Assembly: GCA_020635035.1 (NCBI GenBank)
Contig: JACKAO010000013.1
Coordinates: forward strand, 1-5,204
Length of the DNA: 5,204 nt
Source: Calditrichia bacterium
GTDB taxonomy: Bacteria; Calditrichota; Calditrichia; Calditrichales; J004
Reading direction: 5' to 3'
Position numbers and translations under genes: made by a program. This document shows, one piece after another, positions 1 to 5,204 of this stretch. Within the stretch, counting starts at the first letter, position 1. Each line of letters begins with the position of its first letter. A model generated the notes under the pieces. The model was not told the origin of the DNA. It made no database searches and saw nothing but the letters and a program-made list of their open reading frames with translations.

Positions 1-257
1 TTGTCAATTATGACAATAGAATCTAGTTGATGATTTTTTTCCAATTCAAAATATTTTTTTATTTTTGATTCAAAAAGAAACGTTTCTTCATATGTTAATA
101 AAAATTCATTAGAGTATCTGGAAAAAGATCTGCCATTCCATATAAAAGAATAATAATTACTATCAAGTTTACATGGGAAGTTTCGACATAAAATAATATC
201 GCTCTGCGCCATAATTTGTATTTGAAAAAACAATAAAAAAAATATGAGTCGATTCAT
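1..257 (-). CDS. Putative exported immunity protein for the JAMM-type orphan Rhs tip (3' part beyond window)
   Basis: The frame is open from the ATG at 257-255 to the window edge, giving 85 codons with no stop, so the C-terminus is missing. The first 18 residues form a clear signal peptide: MNR, a run of Leu/Phe/Ile, then an MAQ-SD junction that would suit signal peptidase I. The mature part begins SDIILCRNFPCKLD, with two cysteines spaced C-x4-C, followed by a polar, aromatic-rich stretch. I recognise no family. Its ATG overlaps the TGA of the orphan Rhs gene in an ATGA arrangement (257-254), which indicates translational coupling, and only a weak purine-rich stretch (GAAAGAAGA) precedes it. 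A small gene directly after a variable Rhs tip is usually its immunity gene, and that is my inference here. Export would place it in the periplasm. It could also be an accessory exported protein. The gene call is solid; the role is inferred. Confidence 0.72.
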   Translation of the reverse strand, partial: MNRLIFFLLFFQIQIMAQSDIILCRNFPCKLDSNYYSFIWNGRSFSRYSNEFLLTYEETFLFESKIKKYFELEKNHQLDSIVIID

Positions 258-970
258 TCTTCTTTCATCCAGTGTTCTTTAAATAATTGTCTTTTTCCTT
301 TTATCCCTGATAATGTGTTTAGATAAACGGCAGGAATTATCCATTTTTTTTCTGAATTATATCCATCATTTATAGAAAACACCTTATCCTCATAGTAAAT
401 TTCTGCGTTAGAAGCGTATATATCTACGGCATAAGACCCTTTCTCATCGGGATAGACTTCCAATCCTATCCAAATTTGCATTATCCTCATATTTTCTTGA
501 TCTCCTAGCGAAAACATAGTCACTCTATTTTGAGGACTAACTCTTTCTTTTAATAAAGGATGTAAATGCACAACAAAAGTTAATTCATTCTCACTTGTCT
601 TCTTATACTTTTCTTCTAATATATTTGCAAATTGACGTCCCATAGTATGGGATTTTTTTTCATCATTTCGTCGATATCCAACATATATTTCATTTAAAGT
701 AAATCCTATCGTCGTTAATTCCAGCTTTGATTTCATACTTAAATGATGGGATACCATTTTTTTTACCAATTTTTCAAAATCTGGTTCTTCTCTTTTTAAA
801 TAACTAAGTAGTGCATTTTTAAATTTAGAAAGCTCATTAGCAATCTCTTTCGGTATAAAGATATTGCTAACTGAACCATTCTTCTCATTAGCACCACCCT
901 CTCCTTTTTTCTCAACCTCTTTAAATGTGGGGAATACTTTGCCCTCGTCTACTTTTTCTTCCGTTGTTGT
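254..970 (-). other. JAB/JAMM-like toxin tip domain of the orphan cassette
   Basis: This 238-residue domain starts just after the DPSG that closes the Rhs core. The proposed zinc site is His402 (566-568), His404 (560-562) and Asp424 (500-502), with Glu361 (689-691) as general base. The Glu to first His distance of 41 residues fits JAMM folds. The segment after FSLGD (IGLEVYPDEKG...EIYY) could be the following beta hairpin. The region is AT-rich compared with the core, as expected for a tip acquired separately. The domain assignment rests on motif and spacing only; a JAB-like but non-proteolytic fold is possible. Confidence 0.58.
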
Positions 971-1771
971 TCCACTCGGATCCACGCCACTAACTGGATT
1001 CCCCCGCACATACATGTACAAATTCACCCCATCTACCAACCCAGCAGGATCGCTCGCAGTCCATCTTCCAAGCCAGCAGGCATAGTACCTAGCACCATGA
1101 TAGTACAGCCCAGATTCTTCATCCTTCTCCTTGCCTGTATAACGATACCGTTTTTGGCTCACCTCGCTTGCTGAACGTCCAGCCTGATAACTGGTATCAC
1201 CATAGGGATAATACTCCTCATAACTGACAACGTTCGCTGTTTCATCCAGTTCTAGGCTTGCTGAACCCAGATGATTATCCAACTGATACCGCAAAACAGG
1301 CACGGGATTTGCAACCGCACTAGAGTTATCTACGGTCAATGTTTCAACGACTGCGACCCTTGTTGAATCATCCATCACGTGCAATGTTTCACGTTCTGTA
1401 TTCAAAATGCCATTTACAGTTTTACGCCAGATTTCAAAGCCACCGAGGTATAAACGTATCTCCGTTACACTGTTTTTCTCAACAACCTTGCGAATCCGCT
1501 GTCCGCCGCCATCGTAGTTGTAATACGCTTCAGTAGTTCCCCGAGTCACGTGGATCAATCGCTCCGCGAAGTCCCACTGCATCGTACTCAAATGTGGCAT
1601 GCTTATCATGCTGCCATGGGCATTGTAGGTGTAGTTTAGGTTTTTATTAAAGCAATCATATCTATTCCACTGACAGTTAAATGAATTATCTGTAATATTT
1701 TGATTAAATTTGAATTTCAAAATATTCTTTTGAGTTTGAAAAGAGTTCTGCTTTGATAAAAGAATAGACAT
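254..1771 (-). CDS. Orphan Rhs core plus JAB/JAMM-like metallopeptidase toxin tip
   Basis: This 505-residue frame looks like a displaced Rhs C-terminal cassette rather than a full toxin. Residues 1-45 are AT-rich and not Rhs-like. Residues 46-267 copy the Rhs-associated core of the upstream gene, beginning NYTYNAHGSM and including the ETLHVMDD, NHLGSASLELD, YYPYGDTSY, RYTGKEKDEESGLYYHGARY and GRW...DPAG...DPSG blocks. Residues 268-505 are a variable tip. Its first part is Glu/Lys-rich and helical. It then shows Glu361 (TLNEIYVG), HLHP at 402-405 and FSLGD at 420-424, matching the JAB/JAMM pattern E...HxHP...SxxD, with a longer loop than usual between HxHP and Ser. JAMM enzymes are zinc isopeptidases or peptidases, and JAB-type tips are known among polymorphic toxins. 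The ATG at 1771 follows an in-frame TAA two codons upstream and has no visible Shine-Dalgarno, so expression on its own is doubtful. The alternative is a slowly decaying remnant, but the frame is intact. Confidence 0.85.
   Translation of the reverse strand: MSILLSKQNSFQTQKNILKFKFNQNITDNSFNCQWNRYDCFNKNLNYTYNAHGSMISMPHLSTMQWDFAERLIHVTRGTTEAYYNYDGGGQRIRKVVEKNSVTEIRLYLGGFEIWRKTVNGILNTERETLHVMDDSTRVAVVETLTVDNSSAVANPVPVLRYQLDNHLGSASLELDETANVVSYEEYYPYGDTSYQAGRSASEVSQKRYRYTGKEKDEESGLYYHGARYYACWLGRWTASDPAGLVDGVNLYMYVRGNPVSGVDPSGTTTEEKVDEGKVFPTFKEVEKKGEGGANEKNGSVSNIFIPKEIANELSKFKNALLSYLKREEPDFEKLVKKMVSHHLSMKSKLELTTIGFTLNEIYVGYRRNDEKKSHTMGRQFANILEEKYKKTSENELTFVVHLHPLLKERVSPQNRVTMFSLGDQENMRIMQIWIGLEVYPDEKGSYAVDIYASNAEIYYEDKVFSINDGYNSEKKWIIPAVYLNTLSGIKGKRQLFKEHWMKEE
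971..1636 (-). repeat. Second copy of the Rhs-associated core (homologous to 2757-3611)
   Basis: This stretch encodes orphan residues 46-267 and aligns with residues 532-816 of the main toxin apart from a 67-residue difference in length. Similarity is uneven. The 33-residue block coded by 1061-1159 is identical in protein to that coded by 2835-2933. The block from RGTT to VMDD is only 36 of 59 identical, by hand alignment. After the Trp of GRW the two copies diverge strongly, so the switch point between tip lineages lies at or just after that residue (about 1061 and 2835). Confidence 0.88.
1637..1771 (-). other. Non-Rhs leader of the orphan cassette
   Basis: The first 45 codons of the orphan frame (MSILLSKQNSF... 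to ...DCFNKNL) match nothing in the main toxin, whose residues before NYTYN read SSTTVGQTTV. Homology starts abruptly at base 1636. The leader is AT-rich like the neighbouring small gene, so it probably came in with the preceding module or is a former non-coding junction that happens to be open. It lacks a signal peptide. Confidence 0.5.
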
Positions 1772-1783
1772 TGATTAGTAGAA

Positions 1784-1798
1784 GAATATAAAATATTC
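1784..1798. repeat. Short perfect inverted repeat in the intergenic gap
   Basis: GAATAT and ATATTC flank a 3-base AAA spacer, inside the 36-base gap between the small exported gene and the orphan cassette. The stem is only 6 pairs, mostly A-T, with no T-tract after it on the minus strand, so it is a poor intrinsic terminator. It may be chance, given the AT content, or part of an AT-rich promoter for the orphan. Confidence 0.3.
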
Positions 1799-1807
1799 AG
1801 TTATTGA

Positions 1808-2272
1808 TTATTTATTTAAGATAACATTTTCTTTCAACCATTCAATAGGTGCATCAATCAACATATAAGGAGTTAAAGAACAAAAATTTCTACGAATTAA
1901 AGATTCATAAAACAAATACGTCTCGCCTTTTTTAGGAACATCTGATTCTCCAGGAAATTCAAGAAAATAAACAATGGGATTTCTATTAGGATTCCATTGT
2001 TGATAGCTATAAAGATAAACAGAACATTTCGTATTCTCATTAGTTCTCCATCTAGGTTCAACCTCAATGATTGCTATCGTATTAAAAAAAATACTATCCG
2101 AGCTTAATTCTTTAAAAATTATTTTAACATAATTCACTCTATATATACTTATATATTTTTCATCATTAAAAAAATCTTCTATACCATATTTTTCACCAAT
2201 CCAATAATCATGATTATTTAAATCACTAGAAAAAATCAGAGAAACAAAAACCAAGACACTACGGAATATCAT
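1808..2272 (-). CDS. Putative exported immunity protein for the HExxH Rhs tip; possible NTR/TIMP-like fold
   Basis: I chose the ATG at 2272-2270 (154 residues) because AAAGGA lies 7 bases upstream at 2285-2280 and the product then starts MIFRSVLVFVSLIFSS, a compact signal peptide. An ATG at 2293 would add MKRKDIK and has a weaker GAGAAG 5 bases upstream; it is possible. Either start overlaps the end of the toxin gene (14 or 35 bases), implying coupled translation. The mature protein has only two cysteines, Cys83 and Cys131, which could form one disulfide. The C-terminal pattern GETYLFYE (116-123) then CSLTP (131-135) recalls the G-x-x-YL...C-x-x-T signature of NTR/TIMP-like domains, which include metalloprotease inhibitors. 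The N-terminal Cys used by animal TIMPs to cap zinc is absent. Immunity is inferred from position directly behind the tip; the fold suggestion is weak. Export suggests it acts in the periplasm. Confidence 0.78.
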   Translation of the reverse strand: MIFRSVLVFVSLIFSSDLNNHDYWIGEKYGIEDFFNDEKYISIYRVNYVKIIFKELSSDSIFFNTIAIIEVEPRWRTNENTKCSVYLYSYQQWNPNRNPIVYFLEFPGESDVPKKGETYLFYESLIRRNFCSLTPYMLIDAPIEWLKENVILNK

Positions 2273-2744
2273 TTTTATATCCTTTCTTTTCATAATATCT
2301 TCTCATTAAAAAATCAGCTAATTGAGTATCATTCATCTTGTCTAAATACAGTTCATTTTCGGTCAATGATATTCCCATTTTTTTCATTTCTGAAAATTGA
2401 AATCGGAAAGCCCTTACTTCTGAACTGATATATTTTTTCCCATCAAAGGCATCGAAATTCAAAAATCTTGCGAATTCATTTTCATAAGCATGAAATAATT
2501 CATGAATGAATGTTCCAATGTCATTGTGTTTTTTTAACAATATTTCTGATCCTGAATAAGTAATCAGATCTTCTACAATAGTTTTTCCTTTCCCTTTAAA
2601 TGTCAGGTCCGACTGTATTGAAAACGAATAGATGTTTTCAGAATCATCTAACTTTTTTAATAATTCTTTCAGTTCATCAGATCCTTTCTCCATACATTTT
2701 TCATATAATAGATAAGCTTTCTCATCAAAGAAAAGTAACAAACG
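2259..2744 (-). other. HExxH zinc-metallopeptidase toxin tip domain of the main Rhs protein
   Basis: This is the variable 161-residue tip after the DKDG that ends the core. Numbering from the first visible codon, HELFHAYE occupies residues 901-908 (nucleotides 2504-2481): His901 and His905 as zinc ligands and Glu902 as catalytic base. A downstream EVRA at 929-932 is a candidate third-ligand helix of gluzincin type (E-x-x-A), although Glu908 is closer. The tip is AT-rich and charged, with no membrane segment. The peptidase call rests on the motif and its hydrophobic setting (IGTFIHELFHAY); the substrate is unknown. Confidence 0.72.
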
Positions 2745-5204
2745 TCCATCTTTATCAACGCTATTTATAGGATTATATCTATTCGCTGCATATAAATAGC
2801 TACTAGTAAACTGTTGCTCGGGATCAACACTGATCCATCTTCCAAGCCAGCAAGCATAATAGCGAGCTCCATGATAGTACAAACCACTTTCCTCATCCTT
2901 TTCCTTGCCAGTATAACGATACCGCTTTTGACTTACTTCGCTTGCGGTTCTTCCAGCTCGGTAGCTTGTGTCACCATAGGGATAGTATTCTTCGTAGCTA
3001 ATAACGTTCGCTAAATCATCAAGTTCCAATGAGGCTGAGCCTAAGTGATTATCGAATTGGTAGCGTTGTACAGGTAAGGGATATGCAACATTAGTGCCAT
3101 TATCAATGGTCAACGTTTCAACAAGTGCTATGCGTTTTTGATCATCCATTACGTGCAATGTTTCATGTTCGTTATTAAGTTCATGATTAACATATTTTCG
3201 ATAAAGTTCAAAGCCATTAAAATAAAAACGTATTTCAAGAATACCATTTTTCTCTACTATTTTTCTAGTACGTTCTCCAAAATTATCATAACAACACCAA
3301 ATATTAGTTGTTCCACGTTGAAAATGACGTAAACACTCTGGTATATTCCACCCCATTTCACTTAAACATTGTTGTATAGAGATAGAGTTCCCATATGTAT
3401 CGAAATATTCTTTTTGTATTACACTTTGTTCATTTGATACAGAATTCCAATTAAATTGTTTCTTAAAGGGGGCAATGACATAAGTAGTGTTTATAGGTTT
3501 TTCTTGTGTATCTTTCTTTTCATTTATTTTTAAGCTACCTGCAAAGTCCCACTGCATGCTTTGTAAATGTGGCATGCTTGTCATGCTACCATGGGCATTG
3601 TACGTGTAGTTGACGGTAGTTTGGCCAACAGTGGTGCTACTCAGATGGTTATTGTTTGCTGCGTAGTTGTTTGTTCGTGTCCATGCATTGCCGTTGGCAT
3701 TGTGTATTAACGATAGAATGTTGCCGACACTGTCGTATTGCCACTCTCGAACATAATTTCGCATGGCACTGCCATCTTGCGGGCTAATTTGTGCAGGGTT
3801 ATAACCTTCTGCTTCAGGTTCACTACCCGCATTGATTGAAACATGTTCTCTGCCCGTAGATTTAAGCAATCTGTAAAGGGCATCATACTCAAACTTCTGA
3901 CTGGGGCTTACGACACTGCCATTGAAGTAGATCGTCTGTTGAGCATTGTCATCAATTTGAGTGATGTTGCCTACAGGGTCATAGGTGTAATTTAGATCTT
4001 GAAGTGTATCGGCTCCGTTGTTGCGTGTAGTTAAAAGACGCTTTAGACGGAATGTCTTTTCATCGTAAGTGTAACCTGTAGTCGATGCGTTGCCATACTG
4101 AATGCGTTCTCGTTGCCCTTTGGCGTTGTAGTCAATGTTATTTACAAAATTCGTTGAAGTTGTTGCTCCACGTAGTTTGACATCGACTTTTTCAAGAAGG
4201 CTTGCTTCATTGTAACTTGGCAGTACTTCGCTTGCAGGGATATTCGCGTTGTGCGGGGTCTTGATGCTTATGGCTCGATTCAATGCATCATAAGCCGTGA
4301 TTGTGGTAAATGTTTCTGATTCCAACAACGTATCGGGTTCAGCGATATTCCAGTCAATCGTTGCATTATATACCTGTGTAAACTGACGTGTGCTTTCTAG
4401 CAGATTGCCCTTAAAGTCATAACTTGTATTTACAACAAGTCCGCTCTGGTCATAACTTTTCCAGAGCTTGCCACGTAGATTGTGAGTTTCGGGGCTTGTT
4501 GCAGACTCGCCGTAGATAGTCTTGCCGATTAAAATCTCAGTGCTACTATTTTCACTTAGCCACTGATTGGTTGGTCTTCTGAGGGCGTCATATTCATTGC
4601 GTAAACGATGGCTTCTGGAGTCAAAACCAAGTACAGGCAGGCCATCTACAGCTTGCAAGGTTTTTCGTTCTCCTGCATCCATGCTCTCCGTTTTACAAGG
4701 CACAGAAAGAGCATTATAAACCGTTGACATCACTACATGGCCTCTAGCATCCGTTACAGAAAGGGGATTGCCTAAAATATCAAGCTCTGTATGTGTGGCA
4801 TAACTCCCTTGAACGCCATTATCTGCAATACTGTAAAATGGACGGCCAAGAGCATCTAAGTGCATTTCGGTAGCTGTACTAGCGTGTTTCGCAGCGAGCC
4901 AAGCCGCTCTACTTTCAGGATTATTTGGTTCGTTCCCTATTGGATCTGGGCTCCCTCTATCTGCATACCAATCGCTATCTAGTACGGTGTCATTCTGATC
5001 AAAGTTCTTTTGATCCCATGCACTAAACTCCACTTGACTATAAGAACCATCAGGAAAATCGGTTCTTATAAGCCTATCTAACGGATCATAATGCAGTATT
5101 GAGGTTACGCCTGTTTCCACAATAGCGGGTTCACTCTCATAGGCATCTGTTCCACTAAAATAGGGCTCATATTGCTTAATTGGATTGCCTGCATTGTTGT
5201 AGAT
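2259..5204 (-). CDS. Rhs/YD-repeat Tc-like (TcB-TcC/SpvB-TcdB type) toxin with HExxH tip, N-terminus beyond window
   Basis: The frame is open through base 5204 (first visible residues IYNNAGNPIKQYEPYF), so the GTG at 5120 is an internal codon and 981 residues are the C-terminal part of a much larger protein. EPYFSGTDAYE (14-24), VLDSDWYADR (74-83) and LGRPF (119-123) resemble the junction region of TcB/TcdB-type cocoon proteins. YD repeats follow, for example HYDPLDRLIR, EYDALRRP, SYDFKGNL, AYDALNRA, YTYDPVGN and EYDALYRL. The Rhs core spans about 532-816, ending GRW (788-790), VDP, NPINSVDKDG. The tip (821-981) carries HELFHAYE. Known relatives form a hollow shell that holds the tip and releases it by aspartyl self-cleavage at the core end. 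Oddities are an extra segment of about 67 residues after DFAGSLK and loss of the Asp found in the VDG of the orphan copy. It ends in TAG inside the next gene. The family call is firm; the Tc-like subtype is likely. Confidence 0.92.
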   Translation of the reverse strand: MYNNAGNPIKQYEPYFSGTDAYESEPAIVETGVTSILHYDPLDRLIRTDFPDGSYSQVEFSAWDQKNFDQNDTVLDSDWYADRGSPDPIGNEPNNPESRAAWLAAKHASTATEMHLDALGRPFYSIADNGVQGSYATHTELDILGNPLSVTDARGHVVMSTVYNALSVPCKTESMDAGERKTLQAVDGLPVLGFDSRSHRLRNEYDALRRPTNQWLSENSSTEILIGKTIYGESATSPETHNLRGKLWKSYDQSGLVVNTSYDFKGNLLESTRQFTQVYNATIDWNIAEPDTLLESETFTTITAYDALNRAISIKTPHNANIPASEVLPSYNEASLLEKVDVKLRGATTSTNFVNNIDYNAKGQRERIQYGNASTTGYTYDEKTFRLKRLLTTRNNGADTLQDLNYTYDPVGNITQIDDNAQQTIYFNGSVVSPSQKFEYDALYRLLKSTGREHVSINAGSEPEAEGYNPAQISPQDGSAMRNYVREWQYDSVGNILSLIHNANGNAWTRTNNYAANNNHLSSTTVGQTTVNYTYNAHGSMTSMPHLQSMQWDFAGSLKINEKKDTQEKPINTTYVIAPFKKQFNWNSVSNEQSVIQKEYFDTYGNSISIQQCLSEMGWNIPECLRHFQRGTTNIWCCYDNFGERTRKIVEKNGILEIRFYFNGFELYRKYVNHELNNEHETLHVMDDQKRIALVETLTIDNGTNVAYPLPVQRYQFDNHLGSASLELDDLANVISYEEYYPYGDTSYRAGRTASEVSQKRYRYTGKEKDEESGLYYHGARYYACWLGRWISVDPEQQFTSSYLYAANRYNPINSVDKDGRLLLFFDEKAYLLYEKCMEKGSDELKELLKKLDDSENIYSFSIQSDLTFKGKGKTIVEDLITYSGSEILLKKHNDIGTFIHELFHAYENEFARFLNFDAFDGKKYISSEVRAFRFQFSEMKKMGISLTENELYLDKMNDTQLADFLMRRYYEKKGYKNDIP
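2280..2285 (-). promoter_or_regulatory. Shine-Dalgarno AAAGGA deciding the start of the small exported gene
   Basis: On the minus strand AAAGGA is followed by a 7-base spacer (TATAAAA) and the ATG at 2272. It lies inside the last codons of the Rhs toxin gene, so ribosomes finishing the toxin at the TAG (2261-2259) would be placed to restart on the partner gene. It favours the shorter start over the ATG at 2293. Confidence 0.6.
2757..3611 (-). repeat. First copy of the Rhs-associated core, interrupted by an extra segment
   Basis: This encodes main-toxin residues 532-816 and is homologous to 971-1636. It starts NYTYNAHGSMTSMPH and ends SVDKDG. The part near 3241-3300 is about 28% GC by hand count, while the corresponding orphan segment near 1501-1560 is about 53%. 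The core is therefore itself a patchwork. Confidence 0.85.
3318..3527 (-). other. Extra AT-rich in-frame segment inside the Rhs core
   Basis: Seventy codons lie between DFAGSLK (ending residue 559) and RGTT (starting residue 630) of the main toxin, where the orphan copy has only IHVT between DFAERL and RGTT. The net difference is 67 residues (201 bases), and the frame is kept. The segment is Lys/Asn/Gln-rich and includes QKEYFDTYGNSIS, which resembles a degenerate YD repeat. I see no terminal inverted repeats or target duplication, so a transposon origin is not supported. It may be an extra cocoon strand or loop, or the orphan may have lost it. Confidence 0.6.

Noticed and set aside
864..1085. 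Plus-strand open frame of 73 codons
   Set aside because: It lies antisense to the orphan core and tip; its reading simply mirrors conserved core codons and it has no convincing start signal.
1339..1536. Plus-strand open frame of 65 codons
   Set aside because: Antisense to the conserved Rhs core of the orphan; no family features.
1784..1798. Rho-independent terminator between the small gene and the orphan
   Set aside because: The stem is 6 A/T-rich pairs with no U-tract following on the transcribed strand, so termination is not supported.
2814..3014. Plus-strand open frame of 66 codons with hydrophobic stretches
   Set aside because: Antisense to the core of the main toxin; the hydrophobicity comes from complementing Glu/Lys/Asp codons.
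3138..3332. Plus-strand open frame of 64 codons, Ile/Phe-rich
   Set aside because: Antisense to the AT-rich part of the toxin core, where such frames arise by composition.
3318..3527. Insertion sequence or MITE inside the core
   Set aside because: I found no terminal inverted repeats or flanking target duplication, and the segment keeps the reading frame.
3707..3892. Second minus-strand frame of 61 codons
   Set aside because: It is out of frame inside the intact YD-repeat region, which carries clear repeats in the main frame.
5118..5120. GTG as the start of the main toxin gene
   Set aside because: The same frame is open for 28 more codons to the window edge and encodes conserved TcB-like sequence (EPYF...AYE), so this is an internal valine.
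1..5204. tRNA, rRNA, CRISPR array or riboswitch
   Set aside because: The window is almost wholly coding on the minus strand, and I saw no cloverleaf, no evenly spaced DNA repeats and no long leader.

Overview
The window holds the 3' end of a polymorphic-toxin locus. All four recognisable genes are on the minus strand, so transcription runs from base 5204 towards base 1. The paired signal peptides on the small downstream genes suggest a Gram-negative bacterium, but I cannot name the genus. Base composition is mosaic. Representative 60-base lines counted by hand range from about 22-28% GC in the tip and small-gene regions to about 50-53% in parts of the Rhs core, as expected when toxin tips are acquired separately from the scaffold.

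Layout in transcription order. (1) 5204-2259: the C-terminal 981 residues of a large YD-repeat/Rhs protein, open at the 5' edge. Its upstream part has the look of the TcB/TcC (SpvB-TcdB-like) cocoon proteins. It then has about ten YD repeats, the Rhs-associated core, and a 161-residue variable tip with an HExxHxxE zinc-peptidase motif. (2) 2272-1808: a 154-residue exported protein overlapping the end of the toxin gene, best read as its immunity protein. Its C-terminal half vaguely recalls the NTR/TIMP metalloprotease-inhibitor fold. (3) 1771-254: an orphan Rhs tip cassette. It has a short non-Rhs leader, a second copy of the Rhs core, and a different 238-residue tip with a JAB/JAMM-like metallopeptidase motif. 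(4) 257-1, running off the window: a second exported small protein joined to the orphan by an ATGA stop/start overlap, presumably the cognate immunity gene.

How it may work. The main protein would enclose its tip inside the Rhs cocoon, release it by self-cleavage at the core and deliver it. The orphan cassette is a stored alternative warhead with its own immunity gene. Recombination within the duplicated core, for example between 1590-1636 and 3565-3611 (44 of 47 bases identical), would put the JAMM tip on the scaffold in frame and delete the HExxH tip with its partner. The most interesting points are that both tips look like zinc peptidases of unrelated folds, that both partner genes encode exported proteins, and that a Tc-like scaffold (a family best known from anti-insect toxins) carries immunity genes and an orphan tip, the arrangement typical of weapons against competing bacteria. 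The four genes cover the window almost completely; the only intergenic gap is 36 bases.
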